From Pseudomonas sp. ML2-2023-3 (GTDB lineage Bacteria; Pseudomonadota; Gammaproteobacteria; Pseudomonadales; Pseudomonadaceae): DNA of 64,000 nucleotides. Made by a program: the position numbers and the translations under genes. Under the pieces are notes generated by a model. The model was given only the letters and a program-made list of their open reading frames with translations. It did no database searches and was not told where the DNA came from. Positions 1-8,111 of the stretch are shown in pieces. The DNA is taken from contig NZ_CP146343.1 in assembly GCF_037055275.1 (NCBI RefSeq), forward strand, positions 1,522,501-1,586,500. The letters are read 5' to 3'. Numbering within the stretch: position 1 is the stretch's first letter; each line of letters begins with the position of its first letter.

Positions 1-1
1 C

Positions 2-649
2 GCGCCGGATATTCTGTGGGACTTCCGTGTGCCGCGGGTCAAATCCATCAGCACCTCCGGCCACAAGTTCGGCCTGGCACCGATAGGCGCGGGCTGGGTG
101 GTTTGGCGCGATGCCAAGGAGTTGCCTGAAGGCCTGATCTTCCACGTGAACTACCTGGGCGGCGACATGCCGACTTTCGCCCTGAACTTTTCGCGTCCAG
201 CCGGGCAGATCATTGCCCAGTACTACAACTTCTTGCGCCTGGGGCGTGAGGGGTATGAGCGTATTCATTCGGCGTGCTACGAAACGGCGCAGTTTCTGGC
301 GCGAGAGCTGGTCAAGATCGGGCCGTTCGAGATGCTCTTCAACGGTGATCCGCAACTGGGGATTCCGGCGCTGACCTGGCGTTTGAAGCCGGGGGCGAAA
401 ACCACCTACTCCCTGTATGACCTGGCGGATCGCCTGCGCATACGTGGCTGGCTGGTGCCCGCGTACAGCTTGCCTGCCAATGTAGAAAACGTGGTTGTGC
501 AGCGGATTCTGGTGAAGCAGGGGATGTCGATCGACATGGCCAAACTGTTGCTGGCCGACTTTGTACGGGATATTAAATTCTTCGAAGAGCATCAGCCCCA
601 CGGCTTTAAAGGCCGTGAAGCCGAGGCAGGAAACCACGCAGGGCGCTGA
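2..649 (+). CDS. gadB: Glutamate decarboxylase, C-terminal part (5' end outside window)
   Basis: PLP-dependent group II decarboxylase that turns glutamate into GABA and CO2, consuming a proton. The reading frame is open from base 2, so only about the last 215 residues are present. The match to E. coli GadA/B is close: the PLP-lysine motif SGHKFGLAP lies just after the conserved WDFR, followed by [12 protein letters not shown] and LGREGY. The C-terminal tail differs from E. coli GadB, where the tail plugs the active site at neutral pH; here it ends in a short Glu/Ala/His-rich stretch. It is followed by a REPIN at 672-745. The sequence alone does not show whether it serves acid resistance or GABA metabolism. 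Confidence 0.93.
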   Translation, partial: APDILWDFRVPRVKSISTSGHKFGLAPIGAGWVVWRDAKELPEGLIFHVNYLGGDMPTFALNFSRPAGQIIAQYYNFLRLGREGYERIHSACYETAQFLARELVKIGPFEMLFNGDPQLGIPALTWRLKPGAKTTYSLYDLADRLRIRGWLVPAYSLPANVENVVVQRILVKQGMSIDMAKLLLADFVRDIKFFEEHQPHGFKGREAEAGNHAGR

Positions 650-671
650 TTAAAGCCACACCATCAACCTG

Positions 672-745
672 TGTGGGAGCGGGCTTGCTCGCGATTCAGG
701 CGTCTAAAGTACCGGCGCCATCGCGGGCAAGCCCGGCTCCCACAG
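672..745. repeat. REPIN, family A (TGTGGGAGCGGGCTTGCTCGCGAT type)
   Basis: Two REP palindromes in inverted orientation. The left arm begins TGTGGGAGCGGGCTTGCTCG; the right arm is GCGGGCAAGCCCGGCTCCCA. They flank about 25 bases. The same element recurs at 4318, 14321, 22121, 46385, 51275 and 56064. It sits between convergent gad and ndh, where it can form a strong hairpin in either transcript. Confidence 0.88.
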
Positions 746-760
746 GGTTTAGAGTGTTTG

Positions 761-2062
761 TCAGTGCAATTTCAGGCGCGGCTCGGTGCCGCGTCCGATC
801 CTGCTGCCCAGCATCAGCATCAAGGTCCGGAAGGTGCCGTAAAGCGCCATTTGGTGCATGCGATACAGCGAGATATAAAACATCCGCGCCAACCAGCCTT
901 CCAGCATGACAGTACCCATCAGGCTGCCCATCAAGTTACCCACAGCCGAAAAACTCGACAGTGAAATCAACGAGCCATAATCGCGGTACTTGTAATCCGG
1001 CAGTTGCGAGGTGCCTTCAATCCGCAGTTTCAGCGACTTGGCCAGCAGCGAGGCTTGCTGGTGAGCCGCCTGGGCGCGAGGCGGAACCATTTTGTCGGTG
1101 CCCGGCTGCGGGCAGGCCGCGCAATCACCAAAGGCAAAAATATTGTCATCGCGGGTGGTTTGCAGGGTAGGGCGCACCACCAGTTGATTGATGCGGTTGG
1201 TTTCCAGGCCTGCGATTTCCTGCAAAAAGCCCGGTGCACGAATCCCGGCAGCCCATACCTTGAGGCTTGCAGGAATCACCTGGCCGTCCTTGGTAATCAG
1301 GCTTTCGGCGGTGACTTCGCTCACCGCAGAGTTGGTCAGGACGGTCACGCCGAGTTTTTCCAGGGTTTTATGCACAGGCCCGCCAATACGATCCGGCAGT
1401 GCGGGCAATACCCGTGGGCCGGCTTCGATCAGGGTGATATGCATGTTTTCAGGCTTGATGCGATCCAGGCCATAAGCCGCCAGTTCGTGTGCGGCATTGT
1501 GCAATTCGGCAGCCAGTTCAACCCCGGTCGCGCCCGCGCCGACAATGGCGACGCTGATCTGCTCGAGTACATCACCTTGCCCGGCGTGAGCGCGCAGGTA
1601 GTGATTGAGCAATTGCTGATGAAAGCGCTCGGCCTGCTTGCGGGTGTCCAGGAACAGACAATGTTCGGCCGCACCCTTGGTGCCGAAATCATTGGTAGTG
1701 CTGCCAACTGCAATCACCAGCGTGTCGTAACTCAGGTCGCGAGCAGGCACCAGCTCCTGACCGTTTTCGTCGAGGGTTGCCGACAATGAGATCTTTTTCA
1801 GCTCACGATCCAGCCCGCTCATACGGCCCAGCTGAAATTGGAAGTGATTCCATTTGGCTTGAGCGACGTAGTTGAGTTCGTCTTCAGATGAGTTCAGTGA
1901 ACCGGCAGCGACTTCATGCAACAGCGGTTTCCAGATGTGGGTCAGGTTGGCATCGACCAGCGTGACGCTGGCCTTGCCGCGCTTGCCCAGAGTCTTGCCC
2001 AGGCGGGTCGCCAACTCCAGGCCGCCGGCGCCGCCGCCGACGATAACAATACGATGGGTCAT
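761..2062 (-). CDS. ndh: Type II NADH dehydrogenase (NADH:ubiquinone oxidoreductase, non-proton-pumping)
   Basis: Single-subunit flavoprotein that passes electrons from NADH to ubiquinone at the inner face of the membrane without pumping protons. About 433 residues, normal for NDH-2. The FAD-binding Rossmann motif IVIVGGGAGGLE lies at residues 5-16, and a second nucleotide-binding motif, VAIVGAGATGVELA, near residue 170 binds NADH. The motif FAFGDCAACPQ matches the second FAD contact, and the C terminus carries the usual amphipathic membrane-anchoring stretch. I chose ATG at 2062 (MTHRIV) over an in-frame GTG at 2071, because the dinucleotide fold starts immediately after it. It is divergent from nothing: upstream on the same strand lies the DUF3094 gene. 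Confidence 0.95.
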   Translation of the reverse strand: MTHRIVIVGGGAGGLELATRLGKTLGKRGKASVTLVDANLTHIWKPLLHEVAAGSLNSSEDELNYVAQAKWNHFQFQLGRMSGLDRELKKISLSATLDENGQELVPARDLSYDTLVIAVGSTTNDFGTKGAAEHCLFLDTRKQAERFHQQLLNHYLRAHAGQGDVLEQISVAIVGAGATGVELAAELHNAAHELAAYGLDRIKPENMHITLIEAGPRVLPALPDRIGGPVHKTLEKLGVTVLTNSAVSEVTAESLITKDGQVIPASLKVWAAGIRAPGFLQEIAGLETNRINQLVVRPTLQTTRDDNIFAFGDCAACPQPGTDKMVPPRAQAAHQQASLLAKSLKLRIEGTSQLPDYKYRDYGSLISLSSFSAVGNLMGSLMGTVMLEGWLARMFYISLYRMHQMALYGTFRTLMLMLGSRIGRGTEPRLKLH

Positions 2063-2128
2063 GGGTATCACTCACAAGGCTTGAAAAGAATTCTGTGCCT
2101 GAACCTACCCGGGCGAGCGCAACGCAGC

Positions 2129-2302
2129 TCATAGCGCCAGGTAACTCAGGAGGCGGCTCAAAAGGCCCATGCCGATCACCACTATCACCACGATTGCAAG
2201 GAGCAGCCAGGGCCTGAAAGGCCGGCGCTCAACCTGATGTTGTGGCAGTTGCAGGTACTCTTCGACATGCTTCAGATCATCTGGGTTCAGGCGGCTGGGC
2301 AT
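2129..2302 (-). CDS. DUF3094 family small membrane protein
   Basis: A 57-residue protein starting MPSRLNPDDLKHVEEYLQL. It has a soluble N-terminal half and one hydrophobic helix (roughly residues 33-55, rich in Leu, Ile and Val) ending in SYLAL. The family is small, of unknown function and found in Pseudomonas and relatives; in P. aeruginosa a homologue also lies between ndh and the MOSC/DUF1780 pair. The conserved context and the clear amphipathic-plus-membrane design argue that it is real despite its size. It is in the same direction as ndh and could be cotranscribed with it or with the upstream genes. Confidence 0.82.
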   Translation of the reverse strand: MPSRLNPDDLKHVEEYLQLPQHQVERRPFRPWLLLAIVVIVVIGMGLLSRLLSYLAL

Positions 2303-2356
2303 TTTTTTGGCCTCGTCAAATAGACGTTGCAGGAAGTGTAAAAGCTACAGCATTGA

Positions 2357-2884
2357 TCAACCGGGATGAAAAGAAGCATAGCCGTCAGGTCCCAATGGCT
2401 CGACCCGCAGTTCGTCCTCCAGACGAATGATCCCGCTTTCAATCACCCGGGCCGTGATTCCTCCGTGGCCACGTACTGCCTGGAACGTGCCCCGACCCAG
2501 GCGCTGCTCCAGTCGCGCACACGGCTGGCACCAGCCAGTGGTTTCAAAAATGGCCTGGCCAATCTTGAAACGTCGGCCTTTGAGGCTGAACAGGTTGATT
2601 CCGCTGATCACCAGATTGCGTCGTAAATCCTGGGCCAGGACCGGATGCTCCCCGGATCGCCCCAGCAGGGAGTTGATGACGGCGATGTGCTCCCACTGAA
2701 TCAGCGTCACTTGTCGGGCATTACGGGCGCCGGGCCGGGCATGATCGCCAGTCAGTCCGGCTTCGCGACGGGCTTCTACGGCGTCCAGCTCAAGCATGTC
2801 GGCGCGTGACTCGGGACGCACCCCGATCCAGCGCACTCGACCGGTTTGCGGGACGTCAGCAATCAGCTCCTGCAGAGGGCTCAC
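2357..2884 (-). CDS. MOSC domain-containing protein
   Basis: 175 residues covering a single MOSC (molybdenum cofactor sulfurase C-terminal) domain. Members are thought to carry sulfur to, or use, the molybdenum cofactor or hydroxylamine-type substrates. The typical core is visible: GDHA near residue 46, a run of LIQWEHIAVI, NLVISGINL, and the Cys motif TTGWCQPCARLEQ around residues 116-127, containing the conserved Cys of the family. It starts with GTG at 2884 and overlaps the stop of the upstream DUF1780 gene by 4 bases, so the pair is translationally coupled. The exact substrate is unknown. Confidence 0.88.
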   Translation of the reverse strand: MSPLQELIADVPQTGRVRWIGVRPESRADMLELDAVEARREAGLTGDHARPGARNARQVTLIQWEHIAVINSLLGRSGEHPVLAQDLRRNLVISGINLFSLKGRRFKIGQAIFETTGWCQPCARLEQRLGRGTFQAVRGHGGITARVIESGIIRLEDELRVEPLGPDGYASFHPG

Positions 2885-3510
2885 AGGCTGATACCGACAT
2901 CGAAAATAATGCTGCGCCCCAGGTTGTTGCGTAGAAAGTCCGGCGCATCCGGTTGTGCAAACAGTACGCGGGCAAAGGTCGGCCCTACCAGTGACAGCGA
3001 CCGCCAGCCCTGGCGCAAATATTCAGTCGGAGGCGGGAAGTGGCTGTTGAGGTCCAGGACTTCGCGCTTGAGGCTGGAAAACGCAATGATGTCCAGCTGG
3101 CCCAGGTCGATATCGCGCTCTTGGTAGTTGTTGGCTTTTTTGTGCAGGGTAGGGCCCAGGCGCTGCAACAGCTTGCTCGCCGGAATCCGCTTGGGTCGCG
3201 CTTCGCGACGTACCAGCTGGCTCAGGGAGTAAGCGCTGCGGCGACGCTGGAGCTCTTCGCGCCATTCATCGTTCAGGCGCCGGCCTTCATCGAGCACAAA
3301 GAACACTTCAAAGCGCGCATCACCAAACAGCACGTCCGGGGGCTCCTGGCTCGCCTGGATGAAGTCTTCGTTGTGATAGGGAATGTTCAACCCTTGCAGC
3401 AGGCGCTGGCAAACCCAACGCTCACGCTCCCATTTGCGGGCATTGGATAAAAAGGCATTGGCTTGCTCGGCCTGGATGGTGAGCAAGCGTAGATAGTCTG
3501 AGTCGTCCAT
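2881..3510 (-). CDS. DUF1780 domain-containing protein
   Basis: 209 residues matching the Pseudomonas DUF1780 family, which has been related structurally to PD-(D/E)XK nuclease folds; the biochemical role is not established. The N-terminal half is helical and charged, and the central part contains DVLFGDARFEVFFVLDEGR, a plausible acidic nuclease-like core. It overlaps the MOSC gene by 4 bases, and the two form a small operon running towards the DUF3094 gene and ndh. The pairing of a MOSC protein with DUF1780 is conserved in P. aeruginosa too. Confidence 0.85.
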   Translation of the reverse strand: MDDSDYLRLLTIQAEQANAFLSNARKWERERWVCQRLLQGLNIPYHNEDFIQASQEPPDVLFGDARFEVFFVLDEGRRLNDEWREELQRRRSAYSLSQLVRREARPKRIPASKLLQRLGPTLHKKANNYQERDIDLGQLDIIAFSSLKREVLDLNSHFPPPTEYLRQGWRSLSLVGPTFARVLFAQPDAPDFLRNNLGRSIIFDVGISL

Positions 3511-3619
3511 GAACGCAGCTTAGCCTTGAAACAGGTGTTACTGAAAGTCCGGGTGTAGACTCAGGCGCATTCAACAGGGAGGGTTGAGCGGTGTGTTTTG
3601 AACAGGCAGGGCAAGGCAG

Positions 3620-4306
3620 ATGATAAGTACCCAGGTGTTATCCACGCCAACGATGGTGATCGGCTGGCTGATCTATGTTCCCGTTGTACTGTGGGCCATC
3701 TGGCGCGCGCCCTGGGTTGAGCTGTTTAGCGACACGCGTCGCCAGCACCTGTTGTTTGGCACGGTATTCGGGCTTTTTTTGCTGTGGCTGGTACGGCGCG
3801 ACTTCGAAGTCGGGGTGTCGTATCACTTTATTGGCTTGACGGTGGTCACGTTGCTGCTCGACTGGCCGCTGGCGGTGGTCGGTGCGCTTCTGGCGCAAGC
3901 CGGGCTGGTGTTGTTGGGGCGTCAGGATCTGGCCGCCATGGGCGTCAATGGCGTGTTGCTGATTCTGTTGCCAATCGCCGTGACCGAAGGTTGTGCGCGC
4001 ATTGTCGAGCGGGCGCAGCCGCGTAATCCCTTCGTCTATATCTTCTGCTCGGGTTTTTTTGCCGCAGCATTGGCGGCGTTGCTGTGCGTAGGGGCGGTGC
4101 TGGGGGTGTTGTGGATGGACGGGTTGTTCGTCATGCCGTTCTGGCTGGAGGACTTTGTCGGCTATCTGTGGCTGATCATCTTTCCCGAGGCGTTTATCAA
4201 CGGGATGCTGGTCACGGCACTGGTGGTGTTCTGCCCTGAATGGCTTGAGACCTTCAACCGTACCCGCTACCTGGCGGCGCCGGGCAAGGATGATGGCCCC
4301 GAATAA
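3620..4306 (+). CDS. Integral membrane protein, ECF-transporter-permease-like (CbiM/DUF-type)
   Basis: 228 residues with about six hydrophobic segments, starting at ATG 3620 behind an AAGG-containing ribosome site. Pseudomonas orthologues at this spot are labelled energy-coupling factor ABC transporter permease. The C-terminal segment with FPEAFINGMLVTALVVFCPEW resembles the last helix of CbiM-type proteins. No partner ATPase or substrate-specific subunit lies nearby, so a transport role is not shown here. It stands alone on the plus strand between two minus-strand operons. Function: unknown membrane protein. Confidence 0.8.
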   Translation: MISTQVLSTPTMVIGWLIYVPVVLWAIWRAPWVELFSDTRRQHLLFGTVFGLFLLWLVRRDFEVGVSYHFIGLTVVTLLLDWPLAVVGALLAQAGLVLLGRQDLAAMGVNGVLLILLPIAVTEGCARIVERAQPRNPFVYIFCSGFFAAALAALLCVGAVLGVLWMDGLFVMPFWLEDFVGYLWLIIFPEAFINGMLVTALVVFCPEWLETFNRTRYLAAPGKDDGPE

Positions 4307-4317
4307 TTGCCTTGCCC

Positions 4318-4404
4318 TGTGGGAGCCGGTTTTGCCCGCGATGGTATCGCTGAGGTTTACCTGACAGGCCGAGTTGCCTGAATCGCGAGCAAGCCCGCTC
4401 CCAC
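4318..4404. repeat. REPIN, family A
   Basis: Inverted pair of REP palindromes (left arm TGTGGGAGCCGGTTTTGCCC, right arm GCGAGCAAGCCCGCTCCCAC) separated by about 40 bases. The left arm carries changes from the consensus. It sits between the convergent membrane-protein gene and yacG. Confidence 0.85.
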
Positions 4405-4408
4405 GTTT

Positions 4409-4612
4409 TTAGTGCAGGCGTTCGCTCAGGTCCTCTGAGAACAGATCATCTTCAGCATCCGGGCTCACCGGAATCTTGTGTTCTTCGGATGCCCAGGCAC
4501 CCAGGTCAATCAGCTTGCAGCGGTCCGAGCAAAAGGGGCGGAAAGCGTTGGTGGTATCCCATTGCACGGCTGTGCCACACGTCGGGCAGTCTATGGTCAT
4601 AGGTTTGGTCAT
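4409..4612 (-). CDS. yacG: DNA gyrase inhibitor YacG
   Basis: 67-residue zinc protein that binds GyrB and blocks DNA binding by gyrase in E. coli. The four zinc ligands are clear: Cys9 and Cys12 (CPTC) and Cys28 and Cys32 (CSDRC), followed by the typical KLIDLGAW. The C-terminal tail is acidic. Its ATG overlaps the coaE stop (ATGA, 4 bases), so it is the last gene of a pilC-pilD-coaE-yacG operon. The order is the same as in P. aeruginosa. Confidence 0.95.
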   Translation of the reverse strand: MTKPMTIDCPTCGTAVQWDTTNAFRPFCSDRCKLIDLGAWASEEHKIPVSPDAEDDLFSEDLSERLH

Positions 4613-5229
4613 GGTTGGCCTCCACGCAAAGTTAGATAAAAGTTATGCAGGCGTTCGACCTCAGTCTGCAACGCCTTCAGATCGTTGTCATTGACCAGCA
4701 CATCGTCAGCGTGGCGAAGGCGATCTTCGCGACTGGCCTGAGCCTTGAGAATGGCCTGCACCTGCTGCTCGGTGGTGTTGTCGCGCAATAACGTGCGTTG
4801 TATCTGCACGGCTTGGGGCGCATCGATCACCAGCACGCGCTGGGTTGTGGTGTATTGCCCTGACTCGATGAGCAGCGGCGAGACCAAAATGGCGTAGGGC
4901 GATTGTGCCTGGGCCAGGTTGTTCGCGATCTCTTCACGAATCAGTGGGTGTAGCAGCGCCTCAAGCCAGCGGCGTTGCTCAGGGTCGGAAAAGATGAGGT
5001 TGCGTAGCGCGCCTCGATTGAGCTGCCCATCGGCTTGCAGCACCTCATCGCCAAAATGCTCTGCGATTGTGGCCAGCGCCGGGCGCCCCGGCTCGACAAC
5101 CCAGCGTGCAGCATGATCGGCGTCCACCACGTGTACGCCCAGCGCGGCAAAATGTTCGGCGGCGGCACTTTTGCCGCTACCGATACCGCCGGTCAGCCCG
5201 AGAATCCAGGGTTTGGAAGGTGGAGTCAT
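4609..5229 (-). CDS. coaE: Dephospho-CoA kinase
   Basis: Last step of coenzyme A synthesis: phosphorylates the 3'-OH of dephospho-CoA using ATP. 206 residues, normal for the family. The P-loop GGIGSGKS is at residues 14-21, DADHAAR follows near residue 38, and the LID-region arginines are in the [10 protein letters not shown] and [17 protein letters not shown] parts. It lies 4 bases after pilD and overlaps yacG, the classical pilD-coaE-yacG cluster. Confidence 0.97.
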   Translation of the reverse strand: MTPPSKPWILGLTGGIGSGKSAAAEHFAALGVHVVDADHAARWVVEPGRPALATIAEHFGDEVLQADGQLNRGALRNLIFSDPEQRRWLEALLHPLIREEIANNLAQAQSPYAILVSPLLIESGQYTTTQRVLVIDAPQAVQIQRTLLRDNTTEQQVQAILKAQASREDRLRHADDVLVNDNDLKALQTEVERLHNFYLTLRGGQP

Positions 5230-5233
5230 CGTG

Positions 5234-6094
5234 TCAAACCGAAATCTGCCAATAGAAGCCGGTTATTTGACCACCCCAGAGCAATGCAATCCAGCCAGCA
5301 ATTGCCAGATACGGCGCAAAGGGGATGGGGGTCGAGGTATTGGCCCGGCGCAGGGCCAAAAGACTCAACCCCACCAGCGCCCCCAGTAGCGAGGACAACA
5401 GGATGGTCAAGGGCAGAACCGTAAACCCGCCCCAGGCGCCAAGCATGGCCAGCAACTTGAAGTCGCCATAGCCCATGCCTTCCTTGCCTGTGATCAGCTT
5501 GAATACCCAGAACACCGACCACAGGCTTGCGTAGCCCAATGCCGCGCCCCATACGGCCTGCTCCAGAGTCGTGAACGTGGAAAAACTGTTGAGCAACAAC
5601 CCCAGCCAGAGCAGGGGAAGCACCAGAGAGTCGGGTACGATCTGATGGTCGAGATCAATCAGGCAAATGGCGAGCAGCCCCCACGTTAGCAGGAGCATGC
5701 AACCCGCTTGCACGTCAAAACCGTAATGCCAGGCAACAAACGCCGACAGGATCGCGCAACACAGCTCAGTCAATGGATAGCGCAGGCTGATAGCCGTTTT
5801 GCAGCTCGAGCACTTACCCCGCAACACCAGGTAGCTCAGCAGCGGAATGTTCTCCCAGGCCCGCAGTGAATGCTGGCATGCGGGGCAATGGGAGCGGGGC
5901 AACATCAAGTTATACACAGGGCCCTCGGCGGGCGCTGGCAGATCCAGCAGTTCGCGGGCCTGGGACTGCCAGTCCTGTGCAAGCATCTTTGGCAAACGCC
6001 ACACCAGCACATTGATAAAACTGCCCACCAGCAACCCCAGGATCAGGGTGCAGGCGATGAACGCGTCGGGTTCAGTGGTCAAAAAATCCATCAT
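5234..6094 (-). CDS. pilD: Type IV prepilin peptidase / N-methyltransferase
   Basis: Inner-membrane bifunctional enzyme that cleaves the short leader of type IV prepilins and pseudopilins and N-methylates the new N terminus. 286 residues. The cytoplasmic zinc-binding cysteines Cys70, Cys73, Cys95 and Cys98 are intact. The aspartyl protease pair is present in [11 protein letters not shown] and in [11 protein letters not shown], and about eight hydrophobic segments are visible. The gene begins 2 bases after pilC and is followed by coaE. Since it also matures type II secretion pseudopilins, it would be needed even if type IV pili were not made. Confidence 0.96.
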   Translation of the reverse strand: MMDFLTTEPDAFIACTLILGLLVGSFINVLVWRLPKMLAQDWQSQARELLDLPAPAEGPVYNLMLPRSHCPACQHSLRAWENIPLLSYLVLRGKCSSCKTAISLRYPLTELCCAILSAFVAWHYGFDVQAGCMLLLTWGLLAICLIDLDHQIVPDSLVLPLLWLGLLLNSFSTFTTLEQAVWGAALGYASLWSVFWVFKLITGKEGMGYGDFKLLAMLGAWGGFTVLPLTILLSSLLGALVGLSLLALRRANTSTPIPFAPYLAIAGWIALLWGGQITGFYWQISV

Positions 6095-6096
6095 GC

Positions 6097-7314
6097 TCAG
6101 ATCACTCGACCCAGGTTGAAAATAGGCAGGTACATGGCGATGACCAGCCCGCCAACCATGACTCCAAGTACCACCATGATTACCGGCTCCATCAACGTTG
6201 TCAGGTTATCGACCAGGGTGTCGACTTCGCCTTCATAATAGGCGGCTACGTGGTCAAGCATGTTGTCCAGTGTGCCGGATTCTTCGCCAATGGCGGTCAT
6301 CTGCACAGCCATGCCCGGAAAGACTCCGGCTGCGCTCATGGCCACATGGATCTGGCTGCCTGTCGCCACCTGTTGCCTGAGGCGCAGTACGGCCTCTTTG
6401 TACTGGCTGTTGCCAGTGGCGCTGGCAACCGAATTCAGCGCTTCAAGCAGTGGCACACCGGCAGTCAGGGTGGTCGACAGCGTGCGGGAAAACCGGGCCA
6501 TTGCCGTCAAATGCAGCAAGTTGCCCATGACGGGCAGTTTTAACAGCCATACATCAACGCGCTGGCGCAATGCAATAGAGTTTTTGTAGCGATGCCGCAA
6601 GCCCGCAAGGGTAACGCCTAGAATGCCCAGCAACCACAGACCGTAGACTTGCAGCGTTTGCGAGAGGGCGATCACCCACAAGGTGAACACGGGAAGTTGT
6701 GCGTCGAATGAGTGGAACACCCCCTGAAATTGCGGGACCACTTCAATCAACAAAATGCTGCACACCGCCAACGCCACCAGCAGTACCGCGACAGGATAGG
6801 TCATGGCTTTCTTGAGTTTCTTTTTCAGCGCTTCTGTTTTTTCCTTGTGGGTGGCGACGCGACGCAGTAGCACGTCCAGGGCCCCGGCTTGCTCGCCTGC
6901 TTCAACCAGGCTGCAGAACAGAGGGTCAAAACAGGCCGGCTTTTTGCGCAGCGCAGCCGTCAGGCTGGTCCCTGCGCCGATGTCCTGCTTAAGCTCGATG
7001 ACCTGCTGGCGCATTGCCCGTTGTTCAAACCCCTTGGCAATCACGTCCAGTGCCTGAAGCAGCGGGATGCCAGCGCTGATCAGGGTGGCCAGTTGGCGCG
7101 TGAACAGAGTGATATCCAGTGTTGTAATGGATTTTCCTGAAGGAGACTCCCTGTTTGCATGGCGCCGGATTTTACTAACGGTAATACCTTGGCGACTGAG
7201 ACGGGCCCGGATCATGGCGTGGCTGTCGGCCGTGATTTGACCGCTGATCACAGACCCCTTCAGGTCAGAGCCCTCCCATTGGTAGCGCTTGTTCTTTATG
7301 GCCTGTGTTGCCAT
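6097..7314 (-). CDS. pilC: Type IV pilus inner-membrane platform protein PilC (GspF family)
   Basis: Polytopic inner-membrane protein of the pilus motor platform. 405 residues from ATG 7314 (MATQAIKNKRYQWEG), preceded by an AGGGATGG ribosome site; an open frame extends further upstream but lacks family similarity. There are two repeated T2SSF domains (about residues 70-190 and 270-395), each ending in paired hydrophobic helices. Motifs FTRQLATLISAGIPLLQALD and FSRTLSTTLTAGVPLLEAL mark the start of each repeat. It is first in pilC-pilD-coaE-yacG and divergent from pilA. PilB, the extension ATPase that normally sits between pilA and pilC, is not present. Confidence 0.95.
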   Translation of the reverse strand: MATQAIKNKRYQWEGSDLKGSVISGQITADSHAMIRARLSRQGITVSKIRRHANRESPSGKSITTLDITLFTRQLATLISAGIPLLQALDVIAKGFEQRAMRQQVIELKQDIGAGTSLTAALRKKPACFDPLFCSLVEAGEQAGALDVLLRRVATHKEKTEALKKKLKKAMTYPVAVLLVALAVCSILLIEVVPQFQGVFHSFDAQLPVFTLWVIALSQTLQVYGLWLLGILGVTLAGLRHRYKNSIALRQRVDVWLLKLPVMGNLLHLTAMARFSRTLSTTLTAGVPLLEALNSVASATGNSQYKEAVLRLRQQVATGSQIHVAMSAAGVFPGMAVQMTAIGEESGTLDNMLDHVAAYYEGEVDTLVDNLTTLMEPVIMVVLGVMVGGLVIAMYLPIFNLGRVI

Positions 7315-7526
7315 GCATCCATCCCTGGAACGCTGAGCGTCCTGCTGTGTTGTGAGTCCAAAGACTAGATGCGCTGAGCCTGGGCCCGACCCCTTGAGCG
7401 TGTCCAAAGGTGTCAGTGATGCAGTTGTGGAGCATCGGCCCACTAACCTTGATAGCCTGTGCGCACTTTTCTGGCTGCACAGCATTGCTACGGCGCTGAT
7501 TGGCGCCACTTCTTCGGAGACTCCGC

Positions 7527-7934
7527 GTGAAACAACAAAAAGGCTTCACCCTGATCGAACTGATGATCGTTGTTGCGATTATTGGCCTGATCGCTTCGTT
7601 TGCATTTCCGGCTTACAACGACCACGTCATGAAGACCCGTTTTGCCGAGGTGAACGCAATCGGCAACACCTACAAGACAGCCGTTGCCCTGTGCTTCAGT
7701 CAGAGCAATGACCTGGCGGTTTGCGATGCAGGCACCAACGGGATTCCTGCCCCGGCCGAAGCCACTGACAACCTGGCGGCGGGCATGACGGTGATAGATG
7801 GCGTGATTACCATGGCCGGCACTCAGGCCGCCGGTGGTTGGGTCAGCGTGCTGGTCCCGACGTTGAGCGGTTCGGGCGCAACTCTGACCTGGACACAAAA
7901 CGGCACCTGCCTGGCCAGCGGTGCCTGTCAGTAA
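7527..7934 (+). CDS. pilA: Type IV major pilin PilA (group a)
   Basis: 135-residue prepilin from GTG 7527, chosen because a GGAG site lies 8 bases upstream and because it leaves the standard 6-residue leader MKQQKG before FTLIELMIVVAIIGLIA. Phe at mature position 1 and Glu at position 5 are kept. A C-terminal cysteine pair in GTCLASGAC is suited to the disulfide-bonded D-region, and a second pair lies mid-protein. Maturation would be by PilD, encoded in the divergent operon. It is a single pilin gene, without pilB or accessory genes beside it. Confidence 0.93.
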   Translation: MKQQKGFTLIELMIVVAIIGLIASFAFPAYNDHVMKTRFAEVNAIGNTYKTAVALCFSQSNDLAVCDAGTNGIPAPAEATDNLAAGMTVIDGVITMAGTQAAGGWVSVLVPTLSGSGATLTWTQNGTCLASGACQ

Positions 7935-7953
7935 AACGCGTTGTGTGAGCTTT

Positions 7954-7984
7954 CCTGCGGTGCCCATTTAACGGGCACCGCAGG
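7954..7984 (+). terminator. Strong hairpin 3' of pilA
   Basis: A perfect 12-bp stem, CCTGCGGTGCCC with GGGCACCGCAGG, with a 7-base loop, begins 20 bases after the pilA stop. There is no T run, so it is either a non-canonical terminator or an mRNA-stabilising 3' end. Confidence 0.6.
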
Positions 7985-8111
7985 TGTAGCCCGGTCAGTT
8001 TGGCGGGCATTGTGCTGTGCAATCGCGGACCAAGACCGGTTTGACCAACGGCCCACATTGACGTCCGAAAATGGCGAGAACCGGTAAAGTTGCGGTGCTA
8101 TTGTGCGGCTT

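Noticed and set aside
1004..1789. 261-codon plus-strand frame opposite ndh
   Set aside because: NDH-2 motifs on the minus strand are decisive.
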